Shown here piece after piece: positions 1 to 4,749 of a DNA stretch of 8,513 nt. The stretch covers positions 1 to 8,513 of the forward strand of contig CALCPL010000024.1 in assembly GCA_937897125.1 (NCBI GenBank). The letters run 5' to 3'. Made by a program: the position numbers and the translations under genes. The stretch comes from an uncultured Candidatus Pelagibacter sp. Lineage in GTDB: Bacteria; Pseudomonadota; Alphaproteobacteria; Pelagibacterales; Pelagibacteraceae. The notes beneath the pieces were generated by a model that saw only the letters and a program-made list of their open reading frames with translations, had not been told where the DNA came from and did no database searches. Within the stretch, counting starts at the first letter, position 1, and every line of letters begins with the position of its first letter.

Positions 1-49
1 ACGAGATTGCCTCTTGTCTCGTGGGCTCGGAGATGTGTATAAGAGACAG
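1..49. other. Illumina P7 / i7 index / Nextera Read-2 adapter (synthetic)
   Basis: Not genomic. Bases 1-7 (ACGAGAT) match the 3' end of the Illumina P7 primer. Bases 8-15 (TGCCTCTT) sit where the i7 index belongs and match, from memory, the primer form of Nextera index N711. Bases 16-49 are the Nextera Read-2 adapter and end in the Tn5 mosaic end (AGATGTGTATAAGAGACAG, 31-49). Genomic sequence starts at base 50. The left edge is therefore a tagmentation site and not a biological boundary. Confidence 0.98.
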
Positions 50-210
50 GGTGCAAAAGGAATATTGGTTTTGTCTGTGATTTGAATCAGCTCAACTGAT
101 ATAATTGGAGGAAGATCAATCGGTTTTTTAGCAAGGAATGGTAAGCTCATAGCTGTGATTATCACAAGAAATATATGAAGCCCAAAAGAAATAAAAATAT
201 TTCTATTCAC
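50..210 (-). CDS. tolA: TolA/TonB-like energy transducer, N-terminal fragment
   Basis: Partial gene: 53 complete codons from a GTG start (210-208), then cut by the adapter at base 49. The translation begins (M)NRNIFISFGLHIFLVIITA: a short polar N-terminus, one hydrophobic segment at about residues 5-26, then a Pro-rich stretch KKPIDLPPIISVELIQI. This is the layout of TolA/TonB proteins, which have one inner-membrane helix followed by a periplasmic arm. Ser8 and His12 keep the S-x3-H spacing of the TonB/TolA transmembrane motif that engages the ExbB-D/TolQ-R motor; the Leu and Ser that usually follow are not at the exact spacing. It starts 5 nt after tolR and has a good Shine-Dalgarno sequence, so co-translation with tolQR is likely. 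Position immediately after tolQ-tolR is the main reason for calling TolA. The C-terminal domain, which would separate TolA from TonB, is outside the window. Confidence 0.72.
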
Positions 211-215
211 TTTAA

Positions 216-632
216 CTACCTCTCTTTATATGGTTCAGAAATTAATGCTACTTTAGTAAAACCAGAACCAGATAGCATTCCCATTATTTCTAAAACTCTA
301 CCATAGTTTATTGATTTGTCTCCTCGAACATAAATTCTAGTGTCTGTTCTATTTTTGGATACAGCTAAAATCTTTGCAATAATTTTATCATACTCAACTT
401 TAGATTCTTGAATAAATATTTCACCTTTAGAGTTTATAGATAATGTTAATGGTTCTAATTCTTCGGGTAACGAGTCTGCGGAGCTTTCAGGTAAATCAAC
501 TTGTATTCCAACTGTTAATAATGGTGCTGTTACCATAAATATAATTAATAACACCAACATTACATCAACAAATGGAGTAACGTTGATTTCACTCATTGGT
601 TCTTTTGATGAACGATTGAGTTTAAAAGTCAT
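216..632 (-). CDS. tolR: TolR/ExbD biopolymer transport protein
   Basis: 138 aa, near the usual length for TolR (about 140). A short cytoplasmic N-terminus is followed by the family signature SEINVTPFVDVMLVLLIIFM (residues 14-33), which covers the single transmembrane helix. Asp23 in FVDVMLVLL matches the essential proton-carrying Asp23 of E. coli TolR. The rest is the small periplasmic domain (about 45-138), with RIYVRGDKSINYGRVLEIM typical of the ExbD/TolR fold. With TolQ it forms the inner-membrane proton-driven motor that energises TolA and helps outer-membrane constriction at division. The ATG at 632-630 comes one base after the tolQ stop and has no clear Shine-Dalgarno sequence, so translational coupling is likely. 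A second Met at residue 13 lies too close to the signature to be the preferred start. The tolQ-tolR-tolA order favours TolR over ExbD. Confidence 0.93.
   Translation of the reverse strand: MTFKLNRSSKEPMSEINVTPFVDVMLVLLIIFMVTAPLLTVGIQVDLPESSADSLPEELEPLTLSINSKGEIFIQESKVEYDKIIAKILAVSKNRTDTRIYVRGDKSINYGRVLEIMGMLSGSGFTKVALISEPYKER
219..225 (-). promoter_or_regulatory. Shine-Dalgarno for the tolA GTG start
   Basis: The minus strand reads AGAGAGG eight bases before the GTG at 210, inside the last codons of tolR. It supports the GTG as the real start. Most other genes in this window lack a comparable site. Confidence 0.6.
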
Positions 633-633
633 T

Positions 634-1308
634 TTATATTATTGATAAAAATCTTCTAGAAAAATTTTCTAATCTTTGTGAATATTTTTTTGAATCATTA
701 TTAAATTTATTGTAAGCAACAACCGCAGGTATTGCAGCCAATAATCCAAGTGCAGTTGCAAATAAAGCTTCTGCTATTCCTGGTGCTACAATTGCTAAAC
801 TTGTATTTCTTGAGATTGCTATAGATTGAAATGAGTTCATTATTCCCCATACAGTTCCAAATAAACCTATAAATGGTGCTGTTGAACCAACAGTTGCTAA
901 AAAAGTAAAACCTTTGTCTATTTTTGAAATTTGTTTTTCAATGTTAACTTCAAGTATACTTGTCATTCTTTCATTTAGATTGGATTTGCTTTTAGCTTTT
1001 AATAAGCTTTGCATTGTGTCTTTAAACAATAAAGCTGTTGGATTTTCTACATCAGCTGGCAAACTATTATAAAAAGTTTCTGCCGATTTTGATTTCCAAA
1101 ATTTTTCTTCGAATTCTTCAGATTCTAGATTGATTTTTTTAAATAGTCTAAATTTTTCAATAATAACAGCCCATGAGTATATAGAGCAACCAATCAACAT
1201 AAGTATTACTGACTTTACAATAAAGTCTGCTCTTAAAAATAAACTCCACAAAGAAAAATCAGTATTTGAGGCAAGGCCTACTGCTTGAGATGTAATATCA
1301 GCTTCCAT
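634..1308 (-). CDS. tolQ: TolQ/ExbB proton-channel protein
   Basis: 224 aa, the usual size for TolQ (about 225-240). The first membrane helix lies at about residues 28-50 (VKSVILMLIGCSIYSWAVII), followed by a large charged cytoplasmic loop at about 51-130. Two further helices lie at about 134-158 and 172-198. The family core FLATVGSTAPFIGLFGTVWG (136-155) and the GIAEALFATALGLLAAIPAVVAYN block (177-200) are the MotA/TolQ/ExbB signature; Thr and Ser residues in these helices line the proton path. It forms the motor with TolR and drives TolA. The start at MEADITSQ is the first ATG after the RuvC gene. It has no obvious Shine-Dalgarno sequence, and a 53-nt gap with inverted repeats lies just upstream, so its own promoter or an RNA-processing site is possible. 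The ybgC thioesterase gene that often precedes tolQ is absent. Confidence 0.94.
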   Translation of the reverse strand: MEADITSQAVGLASNTDFSLWSLFLRADFIVKSVILMLIGCSIYSWAVIIEKFRLFKKINLESEEFEEKFWKSKSAETFYNSLPADVENPTALLFKDTMQSLLKAKSKSNLNERMTSILEVNIEKQISKIDKGFTFLATVGSTAPFIGLFGTVWGIMNSFQSIAISRNTSLAIVAPGIAEALFATALGLLAAIPAVVAYNKFNNDSKKYSQRLENFSRRFLSII

Positions 1309-1317
1309 ATTTAAGGT

Positions 1318-1356
1318 TTCACACTTAAATGTGTCATGAATTTGACTTTTAAAGTC
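1318..1356 (-). repeat. Two inverted repeats in the ruvC-tolQ gap
   Basis: The 53-nt gap between the ruvC stop and the tolQ start (1309-1361) holds two small dyads. GACTTTTAAAGTC (1344-1356) can fold as a 5-bp stem with a 3-nt loop. TTCACAC...GTGTCATGAA (1318-1340) has ACAC/GTGT arms plus an outer TTCA/TGAA pairing with a bulge. In the direction of transcription (minus) neither is followed by a U-run, so a classic intrinsic terminator is not supported. They may be a processing site, an operator-like dyad or chance in A+T-rich DNA. Confidence 0.35.
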
Positions 1357-1361
1357 TTTAT

Positions 1362-1856
1362 TTATTCTTCTAGTTTGTAAGTTTCGTAATAAAAGCTAGC
1401 AATTAATATTGCATCAGCTTTATTTGAGTCTTTTTTTCTTGATAACTCTGATGAAAAATAAGGAAATACCTCTATTGCTTTTGTTCTACTGGCGTCTTTT
1501 TCTGAATTAATAAGATTAAAATACTTTTTCCATTTTGTCGGCCTTACAAAGTACATTGGTAATTGCATCGCAGAACAAATTCCTTTTAAAATACCAAATG
1601 ATTGTCCAAAATTAAACATACTAGTAACACCTTGACCTGGCATAGCTGATACTTGTTCAATTATAACTTTGATATCTTCCTTTTTTGTATCTTTAATTCT
1701 TAAAGAAATTTCATAATAAATTTGAGCACCATTAACTTGTTTTTTATTTTTTTTTCCTTCTGGCATATTTGGCATTTCAATAACATCAATTATTTTACCA
1801 TCTTGAAAAAAACAAATAGAACCTGTTATTCCTGGATCTATTCCAATAATAAGCAT
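1362..1856 (-). CDS. ruvC: RuvC-family Holliday-junction endonuclease, phage-type variant
   Basis: 164 aa, slightly shorter than E. coli RuvC (173). The N-terminus LIIGIDPGITGS carries the first catalytic Asp (Asp7) of the RNase H-like RuvC fold. VIIEQVSAMPGQG contains the second acid (Glu67), and NKADAILIASF near the C-terminus contains the last (Asp148), with Asp143 five residues before it. The middle, MFNFGQSFGILKG, aligns with the FGQ/LGQ-x2-G region of RuvC. The MPGQGVTSMFNFGQ and RPTKWKKYF blocks resemble RuvC-like resolvases of phages more than the classic bacterial RuvC, which has two acids three residues apart at its C-terminal site; here the earlier position is Asn145. The expected role is resolving four-way junctions in recombination and repair. 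Its ATG shares one base with the yebC stop (TAATG), matching the usual yebC-ruvC order. ruvA and ruvB do not follow. Fold and catalytic acids are seen; substrate is inferred. Confidence 0.82.
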   Translation of the reverse strand: MLIIGIDPGITGSICFFQDGKIIDVIEMPNMPEGKKNKKQVNGAQIYYEISLRIKDTKKEDIKVIIEQVSAMPGQGVTSMFNFGQSFGILKGICSAMQLPMYFVRPTKWKKYFNLINSEKDASRTKAIEVFPYFSSELSRKKDSNKADAILIASFYYETYKLEE

Positions 1857-2581
1857 TAACTATTATTAAAGTTTATGTTTGAATAAACACTTTGAACATC
1901 ATCATCATCTTCTAATGTTTCTAAAAACTCTATTGCAGCTTCCACTTTATCTTTTTCAACATCTACACTATTTAAAGGAACCCATTCAATTTCTGTTGAA
2001 ATAAAATTTGCAATTGTTTTTTCTAAGTTTTTTTTTACATTATAAATTTCGCTCATAGGACATTGAATTTCATGAAATTCATCATTTGAAATACACTCAT
2101 CTGCACCAGATTCAATTGCTAGTTCAAAAATTTGTTCATCTGAGATTTCTTTTTTATCAATTTTGATAATCCCTAACTGATTAAAGTTATGTGAAGCAGA
2201 ACCCTGAGTCCCTAAATTACCACCACTTTTTACAAATATAGATCTAACATTAGAAGCTGTTCTGTTTTTATTGTCAGTTAACGCTTCTACAATCACTGCT
2301 ATTTTATCTGGACCAAATCCTTCATATCTTAAATTTTCATAATTTGTTTCAGAGTTAGCAGAAGATTTGGCAATAGCTCTTTCAATATTATCTTTTGGCA
2401 TGTTGGCTGACTTTGCTGCTTGAATTGCAGACCTAAGTCTTGGATTCATCGCAGGATCTTTATCACCTAGTTTTGCTGCTACACTTATCTCTTTAGATAA
2501 TTTTGAAAATATTTTAGATCTCTGTTTGTCTGCTTTTCCCTTAGAGTGTTTTATACTTGCCCATTTTGAATGACCCGACAT
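1856..2581 (-). CDS. yebC: YebC/TACO1-family protein
   Basis: 241 aa, full length for the family (about 240-250). The start MSGHSKWASIKHSKGKADK is the near-invariant N-terminus, so the ATG at 2581-2579 is secure. NPRLRSAIQAAKSANMPKDN (46-65) and the YEGFGPDKIAVIVEALTDNKNRT block (85-107) are family landmarks, and the acidic LEDDDDVQSVYSN close to the C-terminus is typical. The family was long annotated as a transcriptional regulator; its mitochondrial relative TACO1 is a translational activator, and more recent work places bacterial YebC proteins on the ribosome, easing difficult stretches such as proline runs. No membrane segment or signal is visible. It lies 5 nt after ymdB and overlaps the next gene by one base. 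The nearest good Shine-Dalgarno sequence lies far upstream across a hairpin, which is unusual. Confidence 0.95.
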   Translation of the reverse strand: MSGHSKWASIKHSKGKADKQRSKIFSKLSKEISVAAKLGDKDPAMNPRLRSAIQAAKSANMPKDNIERAIAKSSANSETNYENLRYEGFGPDKIAVIVEALTDNKNRTASNVRSIFVKSGGNLGTQGSASHNFNQLGIIKIDKKEISDEQIFELAIESGADECISNDEFHEIQCPMSEIYNVKKNLEKTIANFISTEIEWVPLNSVDVEKDKVEAAIEFLETLEDDDDVQSVYSNINFNNS

Positions 2582-2586
2582 AATAA

Positions 2587-3393
2587 TTATTGAGAATTTT
2601 TTAATTCTCCTCCATATATAAAATTTTCCACATTTTTAGCTAACCCTGTTTCTATATCACATTCAACAATCACACCACACAAACTAGCTTCACCAATTGA
2701 TGGAAAGTGCTTTGTAGACTTTTTTTTTAAAAACCTATTAATTGAATTTTCTTTATTCATTCCAATAACTGAGTCGTAGTCACCACACATTCCTGCATCT
2801 GTTTGATAAGCAGTACCACCTTTTAATATTCTAGTATCATTTGTTGGAATATGTGTGTGAGTTCCAACAACCAATGTCGCTTTTCCATCAAAAAAATGAC
2901 CCATAGCTGCCTTTTCACTTGTTATTTCTCCATGAAAATCGACTAATAGAAAATCATAATCTTCTTTAAGCTTATATTTTTTCATAAATTTTTCAGCTGC
3001 TTCAAATACATCTTCACATTTCTTCATAAAAACATTTCCCATCAAATTAAGTACTCCCACTTTCATACCATTTTTAGCAGTAAATATTCCAAAGCCCTTT
3101 CCTGGTGATGGTTCAAATAAATTTTTAGGTCTAAGAAGTCGATTTTCTTTTTCAATATGAGACATCGTTTCTTTCTGATCCCACACATGATTGCCTGTTG
3201 TAATAACATCTACTCCACAATTAAAAAAATCTTTACATATTTCCTCTGTAAGACCAACACCTGAGTCAGCTGCATTCTCACCATTAACAACTACAAAATC
3301 TATTTTTTCATCTTTAATTTTTGATAGTAAATTATTCAAAACCATTGACCGACCTGAAATGCCAACTACGTCACCTAAGAAAAGTATTTTCAT
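2587..3393 (-). CDS. ymdB: YmdB-type metallophosphoesterase (TIGR00282 family)
   Basis: 268 aa, the normal length for this family (about 260-270). Metal-binding and catalytic motifs occur in order: GDVVG (Asp8), NGENAADSGVG (Glu39, Asn40), TTGNHVWD (Asn68, His69), DFHGE (His154) and GTHTHIPT (His179, His181). TDAGMCGDYDSVIGM (198-212) is a further family signature. Characterised relatives (YmdB of Bacillus subtilis and a Deinococcus homologue) are dinuclear-metal phosphodiesterases acting on 2',3'-cyclic nucleotides; Bacillus YmdB affects biofilm and sporulation decisions. The substrate in this organism is unknown. It is cytoplasmic, with no signal peptide. The ATG overlaps the 5-FCL stop by four bases (ATGA), so coupled translation is likely. 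The same neighbourhood (zapA, 5-FCL, ymdB, yebC) occurs in many alphaproteobacteria, a point from memory. Confidence 0.93.
   Translation of the reverse strand: MKILFLGDVVGISGRSMVLNNLLSKIKDEKIDFVVVNGENAADSGVGLTEEICKDFFNCGVDVITTGNHVWDQKETMSHIEKENRLLRPKNLFEPSPGKGFGIFTAKNGMKVGVLNLMGNVFMKKCEDVFEAAEKFMKKYKLKEDYDFLLVDFHGEITSEKAAMGHFFDGKATLVVGTHTHIPTNDTRILKGGTAYQTDAGMCGDYDSVIGMNKENSINRFLKKKSTKHFPSIGEASLCGVIVECDIETGLAKNVENFIYGGELKNSQ
2592..2613 (-). promoter_or_regulatory. Distant Shine-Dalgarno plus hairpin before yebC
   Basis: On the minus strand GGAGGA (2613-2608) is a strong Shine-Dalgarno sequence but ends 26 bases before the yebC ATG. Directly overlapping its end is a perfect 7-bp inverted repeat, GAGAATT-AAAA-AATTCTC (2609-2592), within the last codons of ymdB. 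If folded, the hairpin would bring the distal site to within roughly ten bases of the ATG, or would compete for its last two bases. The repeat and motif are seen in the sequence; the bridging or control role is inference. Confidence 0.4.
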
Positions 3394-3935
3394 TTTATAA
3401 TATGTTTATTTGTTACAATATAATCTAATTTTTGATCATACATGTTAATTGGCACTTTATCAATTTCTTGAATTGAAAAAGCTAAACCTATCTTTATAAT
3501 ATTTTTTTTTTTTGATAATCTTTCAATTAATCGATCGTAATATCCACCACCATATCCAAGTCTGTTTAAATTTTTATCAAATGCTAGTAAAGGAATTAAC
3601 AAAACATCAGGGTAAACTATATTTTTGCTTTCTGGTTCAGGTATTCCATATTTATTTATTTTTAAAGGCTCAGAAAATGACCATGAATAAAAATCCATTT
3701 GAAAATTTTTCTTAATTACAGGCAAAGAAATGTTGAATTTATTCTTTTTAAATTCTCTTAACAGTGACAAGTCATCTATTTCAAAGTTTACTGGATAGTA
3801 TCCGCCTATAATCTTATTATTTACTTTTTCTCTTTTAAGAATTTTTATGATTTGATTAAAATTGATTTGAATATTTTTTGTATTAAATTTTTGCCTAACT
3901 TTAAGAATTTTCTTTCTTAATTTAGACTTTAACAC
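3390..3935 (-). CDS. fau: 5-formyltetrahydrofolate cyclo-ligase
   Basis: 181 aa, usual for the family (about 180-200). It converts 5-formyl-THF to 5,10-methenyl-THF with ATP, clearing an inhibitory folate and returning it to one-carbon metabolism. The N-terminal Lys/Arg-rich helix (KSKLRKKILKVRQKF, 3-17), the IGGYYPVNFEID substrate region (43-54) and the nucleotide/Mg motif RLGYGGGYYDRL (125-136) are all present, so the enzyme looks intact. The start is GTG (3935-3933), four bases after the zapA stop; no in-frame ATG lies near the N-terminus, and translation coupled to zapA is plausible. The zapA-5-FCL pairing is widespread in proteobacteria, where 6S RNA often lies between the two; here there is no room for it. 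A 12-A run in the coding strand encodes the SKKKN segment. Confidence 0.93.
   Translation of the reverse strand: MLKSKLRKKILKVRQKFNTKNIQINFNQIIKILKREKVNNKIIGGYYPVNFEIDDLSLLREFKKNKFNISLPVIKKNFQMDFYSWSFSEPLKINKYGIPEPESKNIVYPDVLLIPLLAFDKNLNRLGYGGGYYDRLIERLSKKKNIIKIGLAFSIQEIDKVPINMYDQKLDYIVTNKHIIK
3502..3513 (-). repeat. 12-nt A homopolymer inside the 5-FCL gene
   Basis: Twelve consecutive T on the plus strand (A on the coding strand) encode three Lys and part of a fourth codon in SKKKN, just after the GYGGGYYDRL motif. The reading frame is intact on both sides, so the length looks right here. It is the longest clean homopolymer I noticed and a likely site for sequencing indels or polymerase slippage. 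Confidence 0.8.
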
Positions 3936-3939
3936 AAAT

Positions 3940-4386
3940 CTACTGAACTGGATTTTCTAAATTTGCTTTTTCAACAAAATTTTCAATTTCATCTGCTGCT
4001 GCTTCGATTATTTTTTCATAATCTTCTTTATTTTTTTCTATTTCTTTTTTAAAACTCTCATGATCTTGCTGTAATTCTTTCATCTCATCTTCTTTTTTAT
4101 CTCTATAATCATAAACTAATGATTTCAATTCTCTAAATTTATTTGATAAATTTTGTAACTCAGTTTTTTTTTGTTCTACTTTTTTTTTAGTTTCAAAATA
4201 TTCATCCATTATTTGAACTGAAGTGATCAATAGAAGTTTATTTTCCCCTATGTTTCCTAGGTCATTCTTTAAATTATTAAATTTTTCATTAATATGAGTT
4301 AACAACTCTTCTAAATGCTCTTCTTGCCCATCATCACAAGATAGTAGAAACTCTTTACCATTAAATTTAATATTTACATTTGCCAT
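3940..4386 (-). CDS. zapA: Cell division protein ZapA with extended coiled coil
   Basis: 148 aa, longer than E. coli ZapA (109). The N-terminal part, NVNIKFNGKEFLLSCDDGQEEHLEELLTHINEKF, is the ZapA head: a short beta-rich region followed by an amphipathic helix, with the CDDGQEEHL pattern matching the family's C-x-x-x-E-x-x-x-L region. Residues 40-65 (LGNIGENKLLLITSVQIMDE) match the conserved A/S-hydrophobic block before the coiled coil. From about residue 66 to 140 it is a highly charged Lys/Glu coiled coil that is extended compared with E. coli. ZapA tetramers cross-link FtsZ filaments and stabilise the division ring in the cytoplasm. The ATG lies inside the last codons of the upstream coiled-coil gene (13-nt overlap), which argues for coupled translation and a joint role. 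Confidence 0.88.
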   Translation of the reverse strand: MANVNIKFNGKEFLLSCDDGQEEHLEELLTHINEKFNNLKNDLGNIGENKLLLITSVQIMDEYFETKKKVEQKKTELQNLSNKFRELKSLVYDYRDKKEDEMKELQQDHESFKKEIEKNKEDYEKIIEAAADEIENFVEKANLENPVQ

Positions 4387-4697
4387 TTATCTATTTCTTC
4401 TAATAAAGTATCTGTTTCTTGATTTAATTCATCTATTTTTTCTGAAAATTCTGTCTCTTTTTTTTGTTCTTGTATTTTTTGCTGGTTAATATCTTCTAAT
4501 TTTTGATTAAGAGCTTTGTATTCACTTTCTAAATTTTGATATTTTTCTTCTATTTGTTTTTTTTCAATTTCTAATTGATTTTTTTGAATGTTTAAGTTTT
4601 CTAAATTAGACTTTAATGTTGGGTTTTGTAAATTTAAACTCTTCAATTTATTAAGTGCAAAACTAAGCTTTTTTTCTTTTTCACTGTCTGTTTTCAT
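4374..4697 (-). CDS. Small coiled-coil protein, DUF4164-like, paired with ZapA
   Basis: 107 aa, almost entirely predicted coiled coil: long runs of Glu, Lys, Gln and Leu from about residue 24 to 104 (e.g. NQLEIEKKQIEEKYQNLESE), with leucine-type heptads and no membrane segment or catalytic motif. It overlaps zapA by 13 nt and starts the minus-strand operon, directly opposite transketolase. In many alphaproteobacteria a small DUF4164 coiled-coil gene sits at exactly this place before zapA; that placement is the main support for the name, since coiled coils resemble each other by composition. A role beside ZapA at the division ring, as ZapB has in E. coli, is a reasonable inference but not shown here. 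The ATG at 4697-4695 has no Shine-Dalgarno sequence and would sit close to the predicted transcription start. Confidence 0.7.
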   Translation of the reverse strand: MKTDSEKEKKLSFALNKLKSLNLQNPTLKSNLENLNIQKNQLEIEKKQIEEKYQNLESEYKALNQKLEDINQQKIQEQKKETEFSEKIDELNQETDTLLEEIDKWQM

Positions 4698-4749
4698 ATA
4701 TATATACTTATATTATTAAATTGAGTCTTCTAAGTCTAGATAGGATATT
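4698..4749. promoter_or_regulatory. Divergent promoter region between the zapA and tkt operons
   Basis: This 52-nt A+T-rich spacer separates two divergent operons and must hold or border both promoters. Minus-strand candidate: -35 TAGACT (4738-4733), 17-nt spacer, -10 TAATAT (4715-4710), each four of six to consensus, giving a 5' leader of only a few bases. Plus-strand candidate: -10 TATATT (4709-4714) with a poor -35. The two -10 elements overlap, so the promoters may compete. Assignment is by eye and weak. Confidence 0.45.
4742..4745 (+). promoter_or_regulatory. Short Shine-Dalgarno before the tkt TTG start
   Basis: AGGA lies four bases before TTG at 4750. An in-frame TAG at 4741-4743 rules out any start further upstream, and no in-frame ATG exists before the conserved GHPGMPMG block, so this weak site decides the TTG start. 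Confidence 0.5.

Noticed and set aside
1344..1360. Possible intrinsic terminator (dyad followed by T-rich sequence)
   Set aside because: The T-rich side follows the dyad only on the plus strand, where no gene is transcribed; in the minus-strand direction no U-run follows.
1738..1758. Long T-rich run as a possible terminator or slippage site
   Set aside because: It is interrupted, lies within the RuvC reading frame and encodes the Lys-rich GKKNKKQ segment; no stem precedes it.
3191..3400. Plus-strand open frame of 69 codons
   Set aside because: It lies wholly antisense to ymdB, whose catalytic motifs are intact, and its translation has no recognisable features.
3512..3715. Plus-strand open frame of 67 codons
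   Set aside because: It is antisense to the 5-FCL gene across its conserved GYGGGYYDRL motif; low-complexity translation.
4410..4600. Repetitive T-rich block resembling tandem repeats
   Set aside because: There is no fixed repeat unit; the periodicity reflects Glu/Lys/Gln codons of a coiled coil.
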